This document shows positions 51,774 to 62,941 of a stretch of 64,000 nt of DNA, piece by piece. The translations under genes and the position numbers were made by a program. The stretch is from Strongyloides papillosus (Eukaryota > Nematoda > Chromadorea > Rhabditida > Strongyloididae): contig SRSI01000074.1 in assembly GCA_005656395.1 (NCBI GenBank), positions 620,001 through 684,000 on the forward strand, in the 5' to 3' direction. Under the pieces are notes generated by a model. The model made no database searches and was not told the DNA's origin. It saw nothing but the letters and a program-made list of their open reading frames with translations. How positions within the stretch are numbered: the first letter of the stretch is position 1; the number at the start of each line of letters is the position of its first letter.

Positions 51774-54458
51774 CTTCTATTTTTATCTTAAAGAATAGAC
51801 AATGGTGGATTATTTTATAATAATGGTTTTTAAAATACTCCTGTAATTTAAAAAATTAATAGGACATTGATACAAGAGTAGTTTTTTTATTACTACTGAT
51901 AAAATTTAATTAAATTATAAAATAATTTAAATCATCTAAAACTATTTTAACAAAGTTATTTAATTACAAAATTTAAAGTACTTAAAAGTTGAATTTTAAT
52001 TTCCTTATTTAACTTTGCAAAATTCATTAGTTCAATTCCAAATAATGTCCTAATACGCTAGTAAAAATTTAAAAATATAATGCTAAAAGTTAATTGAAAA
52101 AAATTGGATAATTTAAGTTTTACTTATAAAAAGTTATTAAAAATTGCTTAACTTTTATTATTAAAAGGGATAATAAAAAATATATCGAAAATAACTTTTA
52201 TTTTTTAAACAAACTATAAATAATTACATGTTAATGCTTTTTTGATATATAATTTGCATTTTTAATTAAATGTCAAAATATTTAGATATTTTTAGAAGAA
52301 AAATTTGAGAAACATTAATTAAAATTAATATTTATTTTTCAACCCACACAACATCACAAAAATATTATTCAAAAAATCTTGAAAAATGTACAACTATATA
52401 AACTTAGATTTTAGTTAACCCTTTTAAAGAATGCTTGATTAAAATGGCAACATTAATATTCCTTGCGCAAATGTCAACTTTAAAATCATATTAAGTTATA
52501 TCAGAAGATATGATCTAAAATTAATTTAAAATTGTATTACTTTTAAATTTTTGCATTGCATGTACTTAGATAAACTTTTTATTTTATTATTCATTTATAT
52601 AAAAATTATTTATTCATTCCTGTTAGAAATGATGGACTATGTTGAAATGATGGAATTTTTAATGTACATATTGACAAGACAAAGATAACAAAATTTAATA
52701 ACATCTCTATAAGGAAATATTAAATTTTTTCTTAATTATGAGTTGAACGTATTAATTAATTTTTTAAAAATATTTGTTTAACAATGAATGTACAACCCTT
52801 CAATAAAAATAAATATTTTTTAATTACAATTATTCATAATCTTCTTTTTAAATTATGATTACAAATTCAATTAAATATATGTTGCATATGCTTTTAATAA
52901 AAAATCTAAAAATAAAGTTGAAATTTAATTATAGGGAATAGTTAAAAATAATAAATCCGGGTACTAATTAAAGGCCTTTCTTTTAAGATAAAGATGCGTG
53001 TAAATAGGAAACTTTAATTTTTTTAGTAAAATAACAATGTAAATAAGGCTTTTAAGATTAAAAATATTAAGTTGAAGAGAAAGTATTTATTCACAGAAAA
53101 ATTTTCCAGAAATATCATTGCATGACATTTTTTCTTTTAAATTAATTTCAAAAAACGCCTTTTTTGTTAGGGAGAATTTTTTTCGCTATAAATAAAGTCA
53201 CGTACTTTTAATTTAAACTTGATTTCTTAGGGTAAGCAACAATACAATAATATAATGGAGTACCATTATGTCTTGAGTAGTTTTTTATTTTAATCTAAAA
53301 TGCTTAAAGTTAAACATATTATTGTTTATGTGCATTTTTTTGCAGAATTTTAATATTTAACTCCTCTCAGTTCCAAACTTAAATTTAATGTAACAGCGTA
53401 AATTCTAATTAAAATATTATTTTAAAACAACGAATATAGTAAAAAAATAATGGCAAAATTAAATTAAATATTTAAAATTTCAATAAAAATAAAATCTATT
53501 TATCGAATAAGAGCTAACAAATAAACATAGTTATATAATTTTCGTCAGTAGAAAATAAAGTTAATTGTGTTGTAAAAGTTGCATTTTTTTTACCATGATC
53601 TACTAAATATCATGAGAAAGTCTAAAGCATTTATATTATTTACGGTAGACTTTTGCAATCCTCAGCTTTATGATGTATATATAATAAAAAAGTTTTTCAT
53701 TTCAATCATTAATTGTAAAATTTATTTTTTCTATAAAAATGTCTAGGAAAAAAATATTGCATGAATTGAATACTTATCATTCTAAAATTTAAAAAGTTGT
53801 TAGAATATTAATCACTTTACTACTACTTAAAATAACTACTGCACTTTGATATTATGTAACACCATATTGAATTTTAAGTAGTGTTATTTCGCCAACTCTT
53901 CTCTATCGGAATGAGTATAAAATCATTTCACTATCATTAGAATTGACTTAAGTTATATTTTTTAAATGTTTGAAACTAAAAGGGTTAGTAATACAGGACA
54001 TTTTTGCATAAAGAATACAAATTCTTATCAACTAAAATGTTTCACTTGCATGATATTTTGTGTCTTCTGGTTTTAGTTTAAATTGTCACGCGTCTACAGA
54101 AATCCTTGGCACGCACTTTAAACTACCTGACATTTTTTCACAAATTTGTTTTCTGTGTTTGTCTACCGCAAAATTGAAATATGATTAAAACAGAGGCTTT
54201 AAGTATCATATAAATAATATATCATATATAAAAGATTTTAAAAAGTAGTTTTCTAAATAAACAAAAAAATTACTACCCATTATGCAATAAACTTTTCGCA
54301 ATCCTTAAAATTGCTAATTGAATTATTATAAAATATTTATATAATAAAATTATTCAATTTATATGAAAAAATGAAAATGTTAATTGAATTTACATCAAAA
54401 TAGTATTATATCATAAAAAATTAATCTTAAAAGTGAATTAAAGTGAAATCGATACATT
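51774..54458. other. Intergenic between opsin-like genes
   Basis: About 2.7 kb, AT-rich, no coding frame. Upstream region of receptor 1 and 3' flank of receptor 2. No remnant of a further receptor copy was recognised. Confidence 0.5.
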
Positions 54459-55602
54459 TTATTCTAACCAATACTTGAATCGAGTTGTTAATATTTTTCC
54501 GCATTCATTTAAAAACGTTTCATCCATAAAACCATAGATAATCGGATTCCATATAACAAACATTTTAGCAGCAATTGCTGTAAGTAAAACAAATGTTGAG
54601 TTTAGTTTAAAATTAAAAATTATATTCCATACAATTGAAGTAAATGCATAAGGTGTCCATGATATTATAAATGAACCAACACAATAGAAGATTACTGTAG
54701 CACATTTTCGCTGTTGTCTATCATACACAAGAAGAGAATTTTGAAATTCACTATCATTTAATCCAGATGTTTCACATATTTTTGCTAGTTCTTGTAAATT
54801 TGAATCTGGTTCAGTTTCACTAAAATATGTTGATGTTGAAGTGAGTGAGCGGAGACGTTTATGATAGACGTCAGTTTTTCTTGAAGTGACAACACCTTTC
54901 GTAGTTAAAAATATTTTATAATTTGAAAATCCGATGATTGCCAAGGGTATAATATATCCATTGAAAAATAAGTACATTATATATTCTTGTGTCGATCTTT
55001 CATTTGATAGGTAATCGAAAACACAATAATGAAGACTATCATCTAAAACTTTATATTTTGACCAACCAAATAATGGTGGAGTTGTGGTAAGAAGTGTCCA
55101 AATGAAGGCTAAAGATGCAAAAAGAATTTTTGTTCGTAATGGCAACTTCATCAGTATAAAAGGATGATTGACGCCAACGTAACGTTCAAAGGACAAAACA
55201 GATAATTGATGGATACCACCAACGCTTAAAGTTGAAATGGCATATGCATGAATTGTACAGACTAAAATATTCTTTAAAGTTTTTTAATAAAAATAACTTA
55301 CTTGGATCTTTCATTACTTCATGACGATATAAATGGTAAATATCTAAGGTAAAAAAAAGACTACCACAAGCATAAAGACTTGATATAACAATGAGAAGAA
55401 AATATTTTTTTCTTAAGTGACCATCTCTTGAAAAAGCAATAACAATTAATCCATTTCCAAAAAATCCAACAGTTACAATTATCATCATACAAAAACTCAA
55501 AAATATCGTACCACTTGCAGTATCTTTAAATTCAGTTGACGTAACAGTAGTTGTAGATATTAAAGAATCATTGTAATATATATCACTAAGACCTAAAGAC
55601 AT
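54459..55602 (-). CDS. Opsin-like receptor 2 with retinal-type lysine
   Basis: Exons 55602-55302 and 55261-54459 (40-bp intron at exactly the same codon as receptor 1, after DP-I and before CTIHAYAIS) give 367 aa. Same layout: ERY in TM3, PPLFGWSKYKVLDDSLHYC in ECL2, SFIISWTPYAF in TM6, and AAKMFVIWNPIIY with Lys333 at the Lys296-equivalent site. The Asp at the Glu181 site is kept. Differences from receptor 1 lie mainly in the N-terminus, third intracellular loop and C-tail (DETFLNE). The two genes are clearly tandem duplicates, and both have kept the lysine and the acidic loop residue through considerable divergence, which argues for selection. G-protein coupling cannot be predicted by eye. 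Confidence 0.88.
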
Positions 55603-56655
55603 TTTCCTACTGAAAAATGGTTAATTTAAATTTTTTTAAAAATGCTTTATATTATTCTGTAACTAATTTATCTTTCTTATATAATAATATAGGTGGATCC
55701 ATAAAATTATTTTGTTAATACATATTTATTTTAATAATTATTTTTTAGAATATTAATTACATCGAAGTAAAAAGAATCCGATTATATAGAGATAATATAA
55801 CAATAAATCTATATAAATACTGTTAAAGATAAATTCAAGACATTATATTTTAATAATTTTTTTTCCTATTTATTCTTGCTAACGTCATTTAATGCTTGAT
55901 ACAAAATATTATTTCTAAATTTAATTTTTTAATGGAAGGCTTTGAAATTATAAAAGTATTTCTTTAAAAGCTTTTGAAGATTTCTGTTATGCAGTTATAA
56001 TTTTTATTATTGCAAAAAGGTGTATTTTTTAAAGGTTAATTGAGAAGAAAATTCAGTTTAACGATATAGACTTAAAATATTGTCATTTAAACATTCTTTT
56101 TATAAATATAAGGTGATACATCAAAATTACTTTGCAATGAATAGTTATTTGATTTAAAAACAACACATTATTTCAAATTTAAATGGCAAAATTATCCAAA
56201 AATATTGATCAACTAATTGCAAAAATTTATACTAAGTATTTTTTATGCAATCTAAGTATAAGATATATGAATTGATAATCTTATAGTCAAAAATTATATT
56301 ATTTCAAACAACACAATAAATCACACTTTCTAAAAAGAATTACAAATTGTTATATTTGAAGATATTCGTAAATACTTGTAAAATTAAACGGCATTTTTTG
56401 TTATTACAGTTGCTATATAATTACAAAAAGTTGTGGTAAATTTAGCAATATATTATATATTTGACTGTTACTATTAACGTGGTCATGGAAGAGTACTTTT
56501 ATGATAAGATACAGCAGAAAAATATTTTATGAATAGATAAAAAATATTACCATTCCATACACATAATTAAAACATAATTTTTGTTATTAAAAATAACTTT
56601 TGAAATTTCCATTTATAAAGTAAATAAGATAAATATATAAATTTCTCATTTATTT
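55603..56655. other. Intergenic, no gene seen
   Basis: About 1 kb upstream of receptor 2 and downstream of the dioxygenase gene. AT-rich, featureless. Confidence 0.5.
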
Positions 56656-57527
56656 TTACATTATAAGGGCTAAGGCTACTGATGATGTTGTTAAATCAAG
56701 TGTTGTAGATGTCTCATTTGTTATTCTTATTACATCATTAGTTTGATATTTAATATTATCTATAATAACAATTCCGCATAGTATGTAAATAAGTAATTCT
56801 TTTTGTAAATTACATTTTATGGTATGTGAACCATTACCATATAGTTTAACACTACTTTTATACATAGGTTCACCATAAACAATTATTTCCTCACCATTCT
56901 CCAACTCATTTTTATGTTTTTTAATTAATTGGAAAATATTTTTTGGCTCTTCAATATCCTGAGGAACGGGATCATACTTTGGTTTACATATGAAAGATTT
57001 CGCACCTATTTTCATATTCTTTTTCTCATCTGATTCCATAAATTCCTTAATAAGTGGTGGTAAATCTTTAACAACATCTTTGAGATGAAACCATCTTTCA
57101 AAAAGAATAGTATTACAATTTTCTGTTGTAAAGTATCGAACACAATCAAATTCTTTCTCTGATCGTTCTCTTTCAATAACTAATCCTAAAGTGTTTTCAA
57201 ATCTTTGTGGTGAATGTTCCATTCTTCCTGGTAACATAAAAATATAACCCTCAGGGATAATTAAATCATATGGTTTTCCATGAATAATAAGTTTTAGGAG
57301 CATATCACCTTTTAATTGATAAAAAAACTTTAACAATAAATAAAAAGAAATATAAGCAAACTTACTTCTTCACCTTCTTCAAGATGGTAATCTTTTCTTT
57401 GATTAGGTCCACCAACAAAAAAAACTTTTAATTGTTTATCAAACATACATTTATTACAAACAGGTGGATGAAAATCTTTTTTATTTTCAGCACACCATTC
57501 CTCAACATTAGCATGACTTATAATCAT
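56656..57527 (-). CDS. haao-1: 3-hydroxyanthranilate 3,4-dioxygenase
   Basis: Exons 57527-57366 and 57327-56656 (38-bp intron) give 277 aa, near the 286 of human HAAO. Cupin fold. The iron ligands are intact: His48 and Glu54 in [10 protein letters not shown], His92 in [15 protein letters not shown] and [12 protein letters not shown] are family signatures. The enzyme opens the ring of 3-hydroxyanthranilate to the precursor of quinolinate in the kynurenine pathway. In helminths the same substrate feeds rhodoquinone synthesis for anaerobic respiration, so this enzyme competes for it (known of the family, not seen here). Animal HAAO is a single-chain bicupin; the second half here has the expected length. 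Confidence 0.95.
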
Positions 57528-58433
57528 ACTTCAAAATAAAATTTGTAATAATGAACATCTTCAATATGGTTAGTTACATTATAAAGGTATATTTTGATTG
57601 ATTACTTTGATAATTAGATAACCTTGTTATTATTTCAACGTAATTTCATTTACTTTCTATTAATGGTAATCTTTTATACCTTATATAATAAATCATTTTC
57701 AAGAAATCAAGTTCTTTAAACAAAATTATCGATGGTTTTAATTGTGCATAATGTTTAGATATTAATTTTTATTATATCTTAAAAATATGACATTAATAAC
57801 AAAAAAATACTTTTATAAGTAGAGATATAAATATCAGATTTAGTAAGTCATTTCTACTAATACTTTATAACTTTAATTTTTTATTTATCTGTTGTAAAAA
57901 GTATTTATTCTCCTTAAACGAGGATAATATACTAAAAATCATAACAAAAATGGAAAACAAAATTTTATTTAATTAATAAAAAAAAGAATAGATTTGCATA
58001 AGATAATTCTTTTTTCCTTTACTTAAATAAAAATATACAAATGGATTTTAAAAATAATAAAAACTTTCTAATATGTTAATGTAACACATTTTCTTATACA
58101 AATTTAATTAAGTTATCAAATTATTTCATGTAATCATGGAACTGGAAATAAGATTCTTTTTTTCACATTAAATAAAAGCATATTTTACTCAATATTCTTT
58201 TATATGATAATGTAATGAAAGTAAATTATCTCTTCTTAAGTTTGTTGTAATATATTAGATGTGCTTAGAGAGTAGACATAAAAATATGAATTATGCCAAC
58301 ATAGTTTATTTAAAAATTTTATTATTTTAAACATTTAAATGATGAAATCTATAATATATTATTATTATAAAAAGTTTTATTATAGATAAATTAATATATT
58401 ATTAGTATAAAATAAATATTTATCTAATATAAA
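57528..58433. other. Divergent intergenic region
   Basis: About 900 bp between divergent dioxygenase and channel genes. AT-rich, no gene seen; should contain both promoters. Confidence 0.5.
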
Positions 58434-60084
58434 ATGATTAATCCAAATTACTATAAAATATTTAGTTATAAATTTTTAACTCTAATTTTATTATACTCAA
58501 TTATTGTTGATTGTACAAAGAAACGATTAGAAGAACAGGAAGTAATTTCACATATTTTAAAAGATTATGATTCAAGAGTACGACCTCGAGGAACAAACAA
58601 TAGTTGGCCAGGTTAATAGCAAATATATTAATAAATTTAAAAAAAATTAATTTATAGATACTGGTGGACCAGTAGAAGTTTCTGTTAACATTTATTTAAG
58701 ATCAATATCAAAGATTGATGATGTTAATATGGAATATTCAACACAGTTTACCTTTCGTGAACAATGGAAAGACGAAAGATTGGCATATGAAAGATTAGCT
58801 AATGAAAATACACAAATACCACCATTTTTAATATTAATTAACGATGAAGATAGTGAGGAAAGTCAAAGTATCTGGACTCCGGATTCATTTTTTAATGAAA
58901 AGGAAGCAAGAAGACATCTTGTTGATAAGCCTAATGTATTAATGCGTATTTATCCAAATGGCGAAATCTTATATAGTGTGAGACTAAGTATGGTTTTTAG
59001 TTGCTTAATGAAACTTCATAATTATCCTGTAGATAAACAAGTATGTTACCTTGATATTGCTAGTTGTAAGTTTTTATTTTTTTATTATGGTAATTTATAT
59101 ATAATTTTTAGATGCATATACAACAGATGATATAAAATATGAATGGAAAGCTACGAATCCTATTCAAAAAAAAGCTGGATTAGAAAAAAGTTTACCATCT
59201 TTCGAATTATATGATATTCAGACTGATTATTGTACATCTAAGACTAATACAGGTAAATACCTTTTAATAATACATATATTGACTTAAAAAAACAATTTTT
59301 TAGGAGAATATTCATGTCTACGTACAAAGTTGTTGCTGCGAAGAGAATATAGTTATTATTTAATTCAACTTTACATTCCATGTTGTATGATTGTTGTTGT
59401 ATCATGGGTTAGCTTTTGGTTAGACAAAGTAAGAAAATTTTATTTGTTTTTTTATTATTTTTTTATTTAAAGGATTGTGTTCCAGCAAGAATATTTTTAG
59501 GAGCAACAACATTTCTTACAATGACAACTCAAGCATCAGGTGCCAATGCTAAACTTCCTCCTGTTTCCTATATAAAAGCTGTTGATATTTGGATTGGTGT
59601 TTGCTTATTCTTTATTTTCGGTGCGTTATTAGAATATGCTTTAGTTAATTATTATGCACGACTTGAAATTATGAGAAAAGAAAAAGCTAAAAGAAGGCCT
59701 TTAATAAAGAATAATGAGAATATTTTGGTTGAGGATAATAAAATTTATAAATTTCCTTGTACACAATCTGATATAGAAAATATAAACAATTTGAATCAGT
59801 TTAATGGTCATTATGAAGCTAATTTAGATAACATGACATTTAATTTTATAGATAAATTGCAAAATACTCCAAGTTTAAATCTTGATTTAGCTATCATATC
59901 AACAGAAAGTTATTTTTCAAAGTTTACTAAAAAGGTGAAAGCAGCAAAAGTAATATTTATAAATTCAGATGTATCAAAAAAAGTTGATCTTATATCTCGG
60001 ATTGCATTTCCTTTTTTCTTTATATGCTTCATAGGTAATTTATTAATTATAGTATTTATATTATTTTTTAGTTATTTATTATGA
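58434..60084 (+). CDS. Glutamate-gated chloride channel subunit
   Basis: Five exons: 58434-58611, 58658-59065, 59112-59252, 59304-59428 and 59473-60084. Introns are 46, 46, 51 and 44 bp; the product is 487 aa. Signal peptide (about 1-27) and a Cys-loop ligand-binding domain with the extra C...SC disulphide ([14 protein letters not shown]) typical of GluCl and glycine channels. M1 starts after [14 protein letters not shown]. The M2 entry PAR (288-290) marks anion selectivity. M3 is [13 protein letters not shown], then a long basic M3-M4 loop and M4 at the C-terminus. GluCls mediate inhibition of pharyngeal and motor circuits and are the ivermectin targets. Gly326 in M3 is at the GlyR alpha-1 Ala288 site, where glycine favours ivermectin action. 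Subtype (avr/glc) not resolved. Confidence 0.93.
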
Positions 60085-60996
60085 AATTTATTTTACTCAA
60101 AATGCAGTAAACAAACATTAATAACAAAAAATGAATAATAATATTTTATTAAATAATATCATTAAATTAAAACGGTTATATAAATATTTTTGAATGATGT
60201 CATCAGATAGACTGATAGCTATATCAAACAAGGTTCTCTTGAACTTTACCATTAAAAGGTATTACTATAATACTTTAATCTTTGTTCATAATTTGGAGGA
60301 AATATATTAAATTACTTCCTACAATTATCTGATTTTATCAAACTTTTTTAAATGATAATGATTTTTATCTTTGTAGATCAACTAAAAGGAATTAAGAATT
60401 TGTTTAAAACATTAATCTAAATTAATATCGATTACTTATCCTTTGTAATATCATTTTAAACTTTTTTATAACTTTATATGAGTCAAAATATTTACTTTTA
60501 ATTTCATAAGAACAATATTTCAATGTATACGGTTTTTAATTACTCTCAATTAACGATAATATTTTTCAAGTATATATCAATTGTAAAATTTATTAAACAA
60601 AAATTATTTTTTAATTTATTAAAGAATAATTAAAAGTAAGCTTTTAAATATCACTTTTATTTATAATATCTAGTTAAACTTTTTTATTTTACATATATAT
60701 TTTACCTTGATAATTTTTAACTATAATTTGTTATATTATAGTAAATCGAAATTTTTTTTATAAAATTTACACTAATCTTGATATTTAACAGTAAATTGCT
60801 TTGCTACATATTGTAAATGATATTATAGAATATGAATGATAAATACTTCAATTTTATAATTAATAAAAAGCTTAGTAATTTTTAATCCGAGACGGATTAC
60901 CTATTTTATTTATTAACAACAGTAAAAATAGTATTTAAAAGAGTAATTTTTTGATAAACTTTTAAAAATTTATTGTTTTTAAAATATTATATATTA
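60085..60996. other. Intergenic, no gene seen
   Basis: About 900 bp, AT-rich, no gene or repeat recognised; promoter region of the following secreted-protein gene. Confidence 0.5.
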
Positions 60997-61553
60997 ATGA
61001 AGGTATTAATATTATTTGTTATTCTCTTCAATTGTTACAATATATTTGGTCAAGAAAACAATGTTGAACTTGATGGTTTAAATTTAGGCGATGTGATACC
61101 TACTTTCTTAGTAAACGGAACTGAAGATGCTAAGAATGAATATAAAAATATAATCAATTCTCATACATTTACTATTAATGATATCAAACAAAAAATACAA
61201 GATTTAGTTGATACTCAAGATGATGACATTAAGGTAAATTAAATGTTACATCATATTAAAAATTATATTTACAGAATGCCTACAATGAGGTGAAAATTAA
61301 AGGAGAAGAAATGGAAGAAGAATTTAAAGCAAATATGACAGCAGCTGCAGCTAATTTACCAGAAGATGCAAAGCCATTTTTCGAAAAAATCCAACAAGTT
61401 GTGGAAAATGGAGATCTTTCTTTAAGTGGTATTCAGTCAGAAATAGCAAATATAGCTTCTGAAATTCCAAATAATGACATTAAAAATGAAATAGCTAAAG
61501 TTTTCCCAATTCACATTGTTAGTCAAACACCACTTCCAAATAACAATCGATAA
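60997..61553 (+). CDS. SXP/RAL-2-like secreted protein
   Basis: Exons 60997-61233 and 61275-61553 (41-bp intron) give 171 aa. The start is set at the ATG at 60997, giving a clean signal peptide (MKVLILFVILFNCYNIFG). The mature protein is acidic, all-helical in appearance, with the AAANLPEDAKPFFEKIQQVVENGDLSL stretch (two parts) resembling the DUF148 domain of nematode SXP/RAL-2 antigens. No cysteine in the mature part. Members are abundant secreted or surface proteins of parasitic nematodes and some bind metals or lipids; no function can be assigned here. Family assignment is by pattern only. Confidence 0.75.
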
Positions 61554-61787
61554 TGAATTTTGAAAAATGTTATATTAAATAAAAATATTTTTAAACTTTT
61601 TTAATGACATTTTGTTTTTTTTCCTGTTTCACGTAAATTTATTGTAAGTCAATAAATATCTTCAAAAAGTACTTTTTAATCTATAATATTTTGAGAATTT
61701 TTAAAATATTTTTATTACTTCATTTAAAATAAATAGTCCTAATGTTTACAGTGAATAAAATAATAATAAAAATTACTGGATGCAGTA

Positions 61788-62918
61788 TCACCAGTTATTC
61801 GCAAAATCAGACATAACATTACTTGGAATACATTTGTTAATATCGCTATATATTGGGTTAACATTTTTTATAATTTTCTTATCATCAATATTTTGGCGAA
61901 TTTTTGAACATAAATCGCAAATTCCATTGATTAAATCATAATCACTTTCTTGTATCACTGTTATGTTCTCTTTTCTGTGTTCAAAATATTTTAGATATTC
62001 TGATGGATTATTTATTAAATAGTGTAAATAATTTGCCATTTGTTTGCTCGTTTTAAAATCATCAACAGCTATAAATGATGAATTGGGAATACCAACGTCT
62101 GTGTAAATATTTCTTTTCATAACAATAGGAATTGAATCAAAAGTAAATCTTTTCCAATACTTTTCAGTAATATAATTGTTACATATAGCATTTTCTAAGG
62201 CAAAATAAAAATAATAATTATTAATAAAATTTTCTTCACATTTATAATCAGAAGCATTACACGTATTATTAGAGATAGGATTGATATGACAATTACCATA
62301 AATATTTACCTGAATATATTTTTCTAATTTTCTGATAACTAATTCACGAGCTGAATTTGTATAACAATTTGATATATATCCTACAATTCCTTTATATAAT
62401 TTCTTAGGAATTATTGCATCATAAGTATAGTTTAACCTTTTATGATTACCGTCACTTTTTATCCATTTGGTTCCATATTCAAATTTAACATCCGATTTAT
62501 TATTATAAGACATAATCCAATTGAAATAATTATCTGGAGAAAATCTATAAATTGTGGAAAATGGTGCTTCTAATGCAAAATATACAAATTTTTGTGAAGG
62601 GAAAGCTCTAGTAGGAAGATCATCTTTTTCTATATCAGCAAAATGAAATACAACTCCATCAGAGGTTGAAAATAATTTCTTATCTCTTGTAAATTCACAA
62701 TTTATAGGTTCACATTTATTAAACATTTTTACCTCTTCAGTTAAAAAATATTTAGTATACATTAAAATTCTTTTTCTTTCCAATTTTGGTGTTACATCAA
62801 ATTTTTTAATATATTCTTGAGTAAATAAATTATTATAAAATGAGATATATAATATTGTGCAAAATAATGTTGCAAATATAAGAACATAGTATAATGATTT
62901 TCTTGTATAAATAAGCAT
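61788..62918 (-). CDS. Alpha-1,3-fucosyltransferase, GT10 family
   Basis: Single exon, 376 aa from the ATG at 62918. That start is chosen because no earlier in-frame ATG exists and a TTTCTTTATAG acceptor ends 20 bases upstream, as for a trans-spliced message. Type II membrane protein: short cytosolic tail, one TM helix (about residues 8-30), stem, then the catalytic domain. The donor-binding motif FYFALENAICNNYITEKYW (with the FxFENS-like core, Tyr/Thr-Glu-Lys) marks GT10 enzymes that move fucose from GDP-fucose to N-glycans or LacdiNAc in the Golgi. Family members make core alpha-1,3-fucose in worms. Several Cys near the C-terminus (CDLCSK) fit the family's disulphides. Confidence 0.92.
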   Translation of the reverse strand: MLIYTRKSLYYVLIFATLFCTILYISFYNNLFTQEYIKKFDVTPKLERKRILMYTKYFLTEEVKMFNKCEPINCEFTRDKKLFSTSDGVVFHFADIEKDDLPTRAFPSQKFVYFALEAPFSTIYRFSPDNYFNWIMSYNNKSDVKFEYGTKWIKSDGNHKRLNYTYDAIIPKKLYKGIVGYISNCYTNSARELVIRKLEKYIQVNIYGNCHINPISNNTCNASDYKCEENFINNYYFYFALENAICNNYITEKYWKRFTFDSIPIVMKRNIYTDVGIPNSSFIAVDDFKTSKQMANYLHYLINNPSEYLKYFEHRKENITVIQESDYDLINGICDLCSKIRQNIDDKKIIKNVNPIYSDINKCIPSNVMSDFANNW

Positions 62919-62941
62919 TTTGTTGTTGGTGACCAACCCTA

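Noticed and set aside
50632..55602. The two receptors as nematode srsx-type chemoreceptors
   Set aside because: The second extracellular loop GWSKY...C..D pattern and the TM7 lysine six residues before NPxxY are opsin features rather than general ones; kept only as an alternative in the feature notes.
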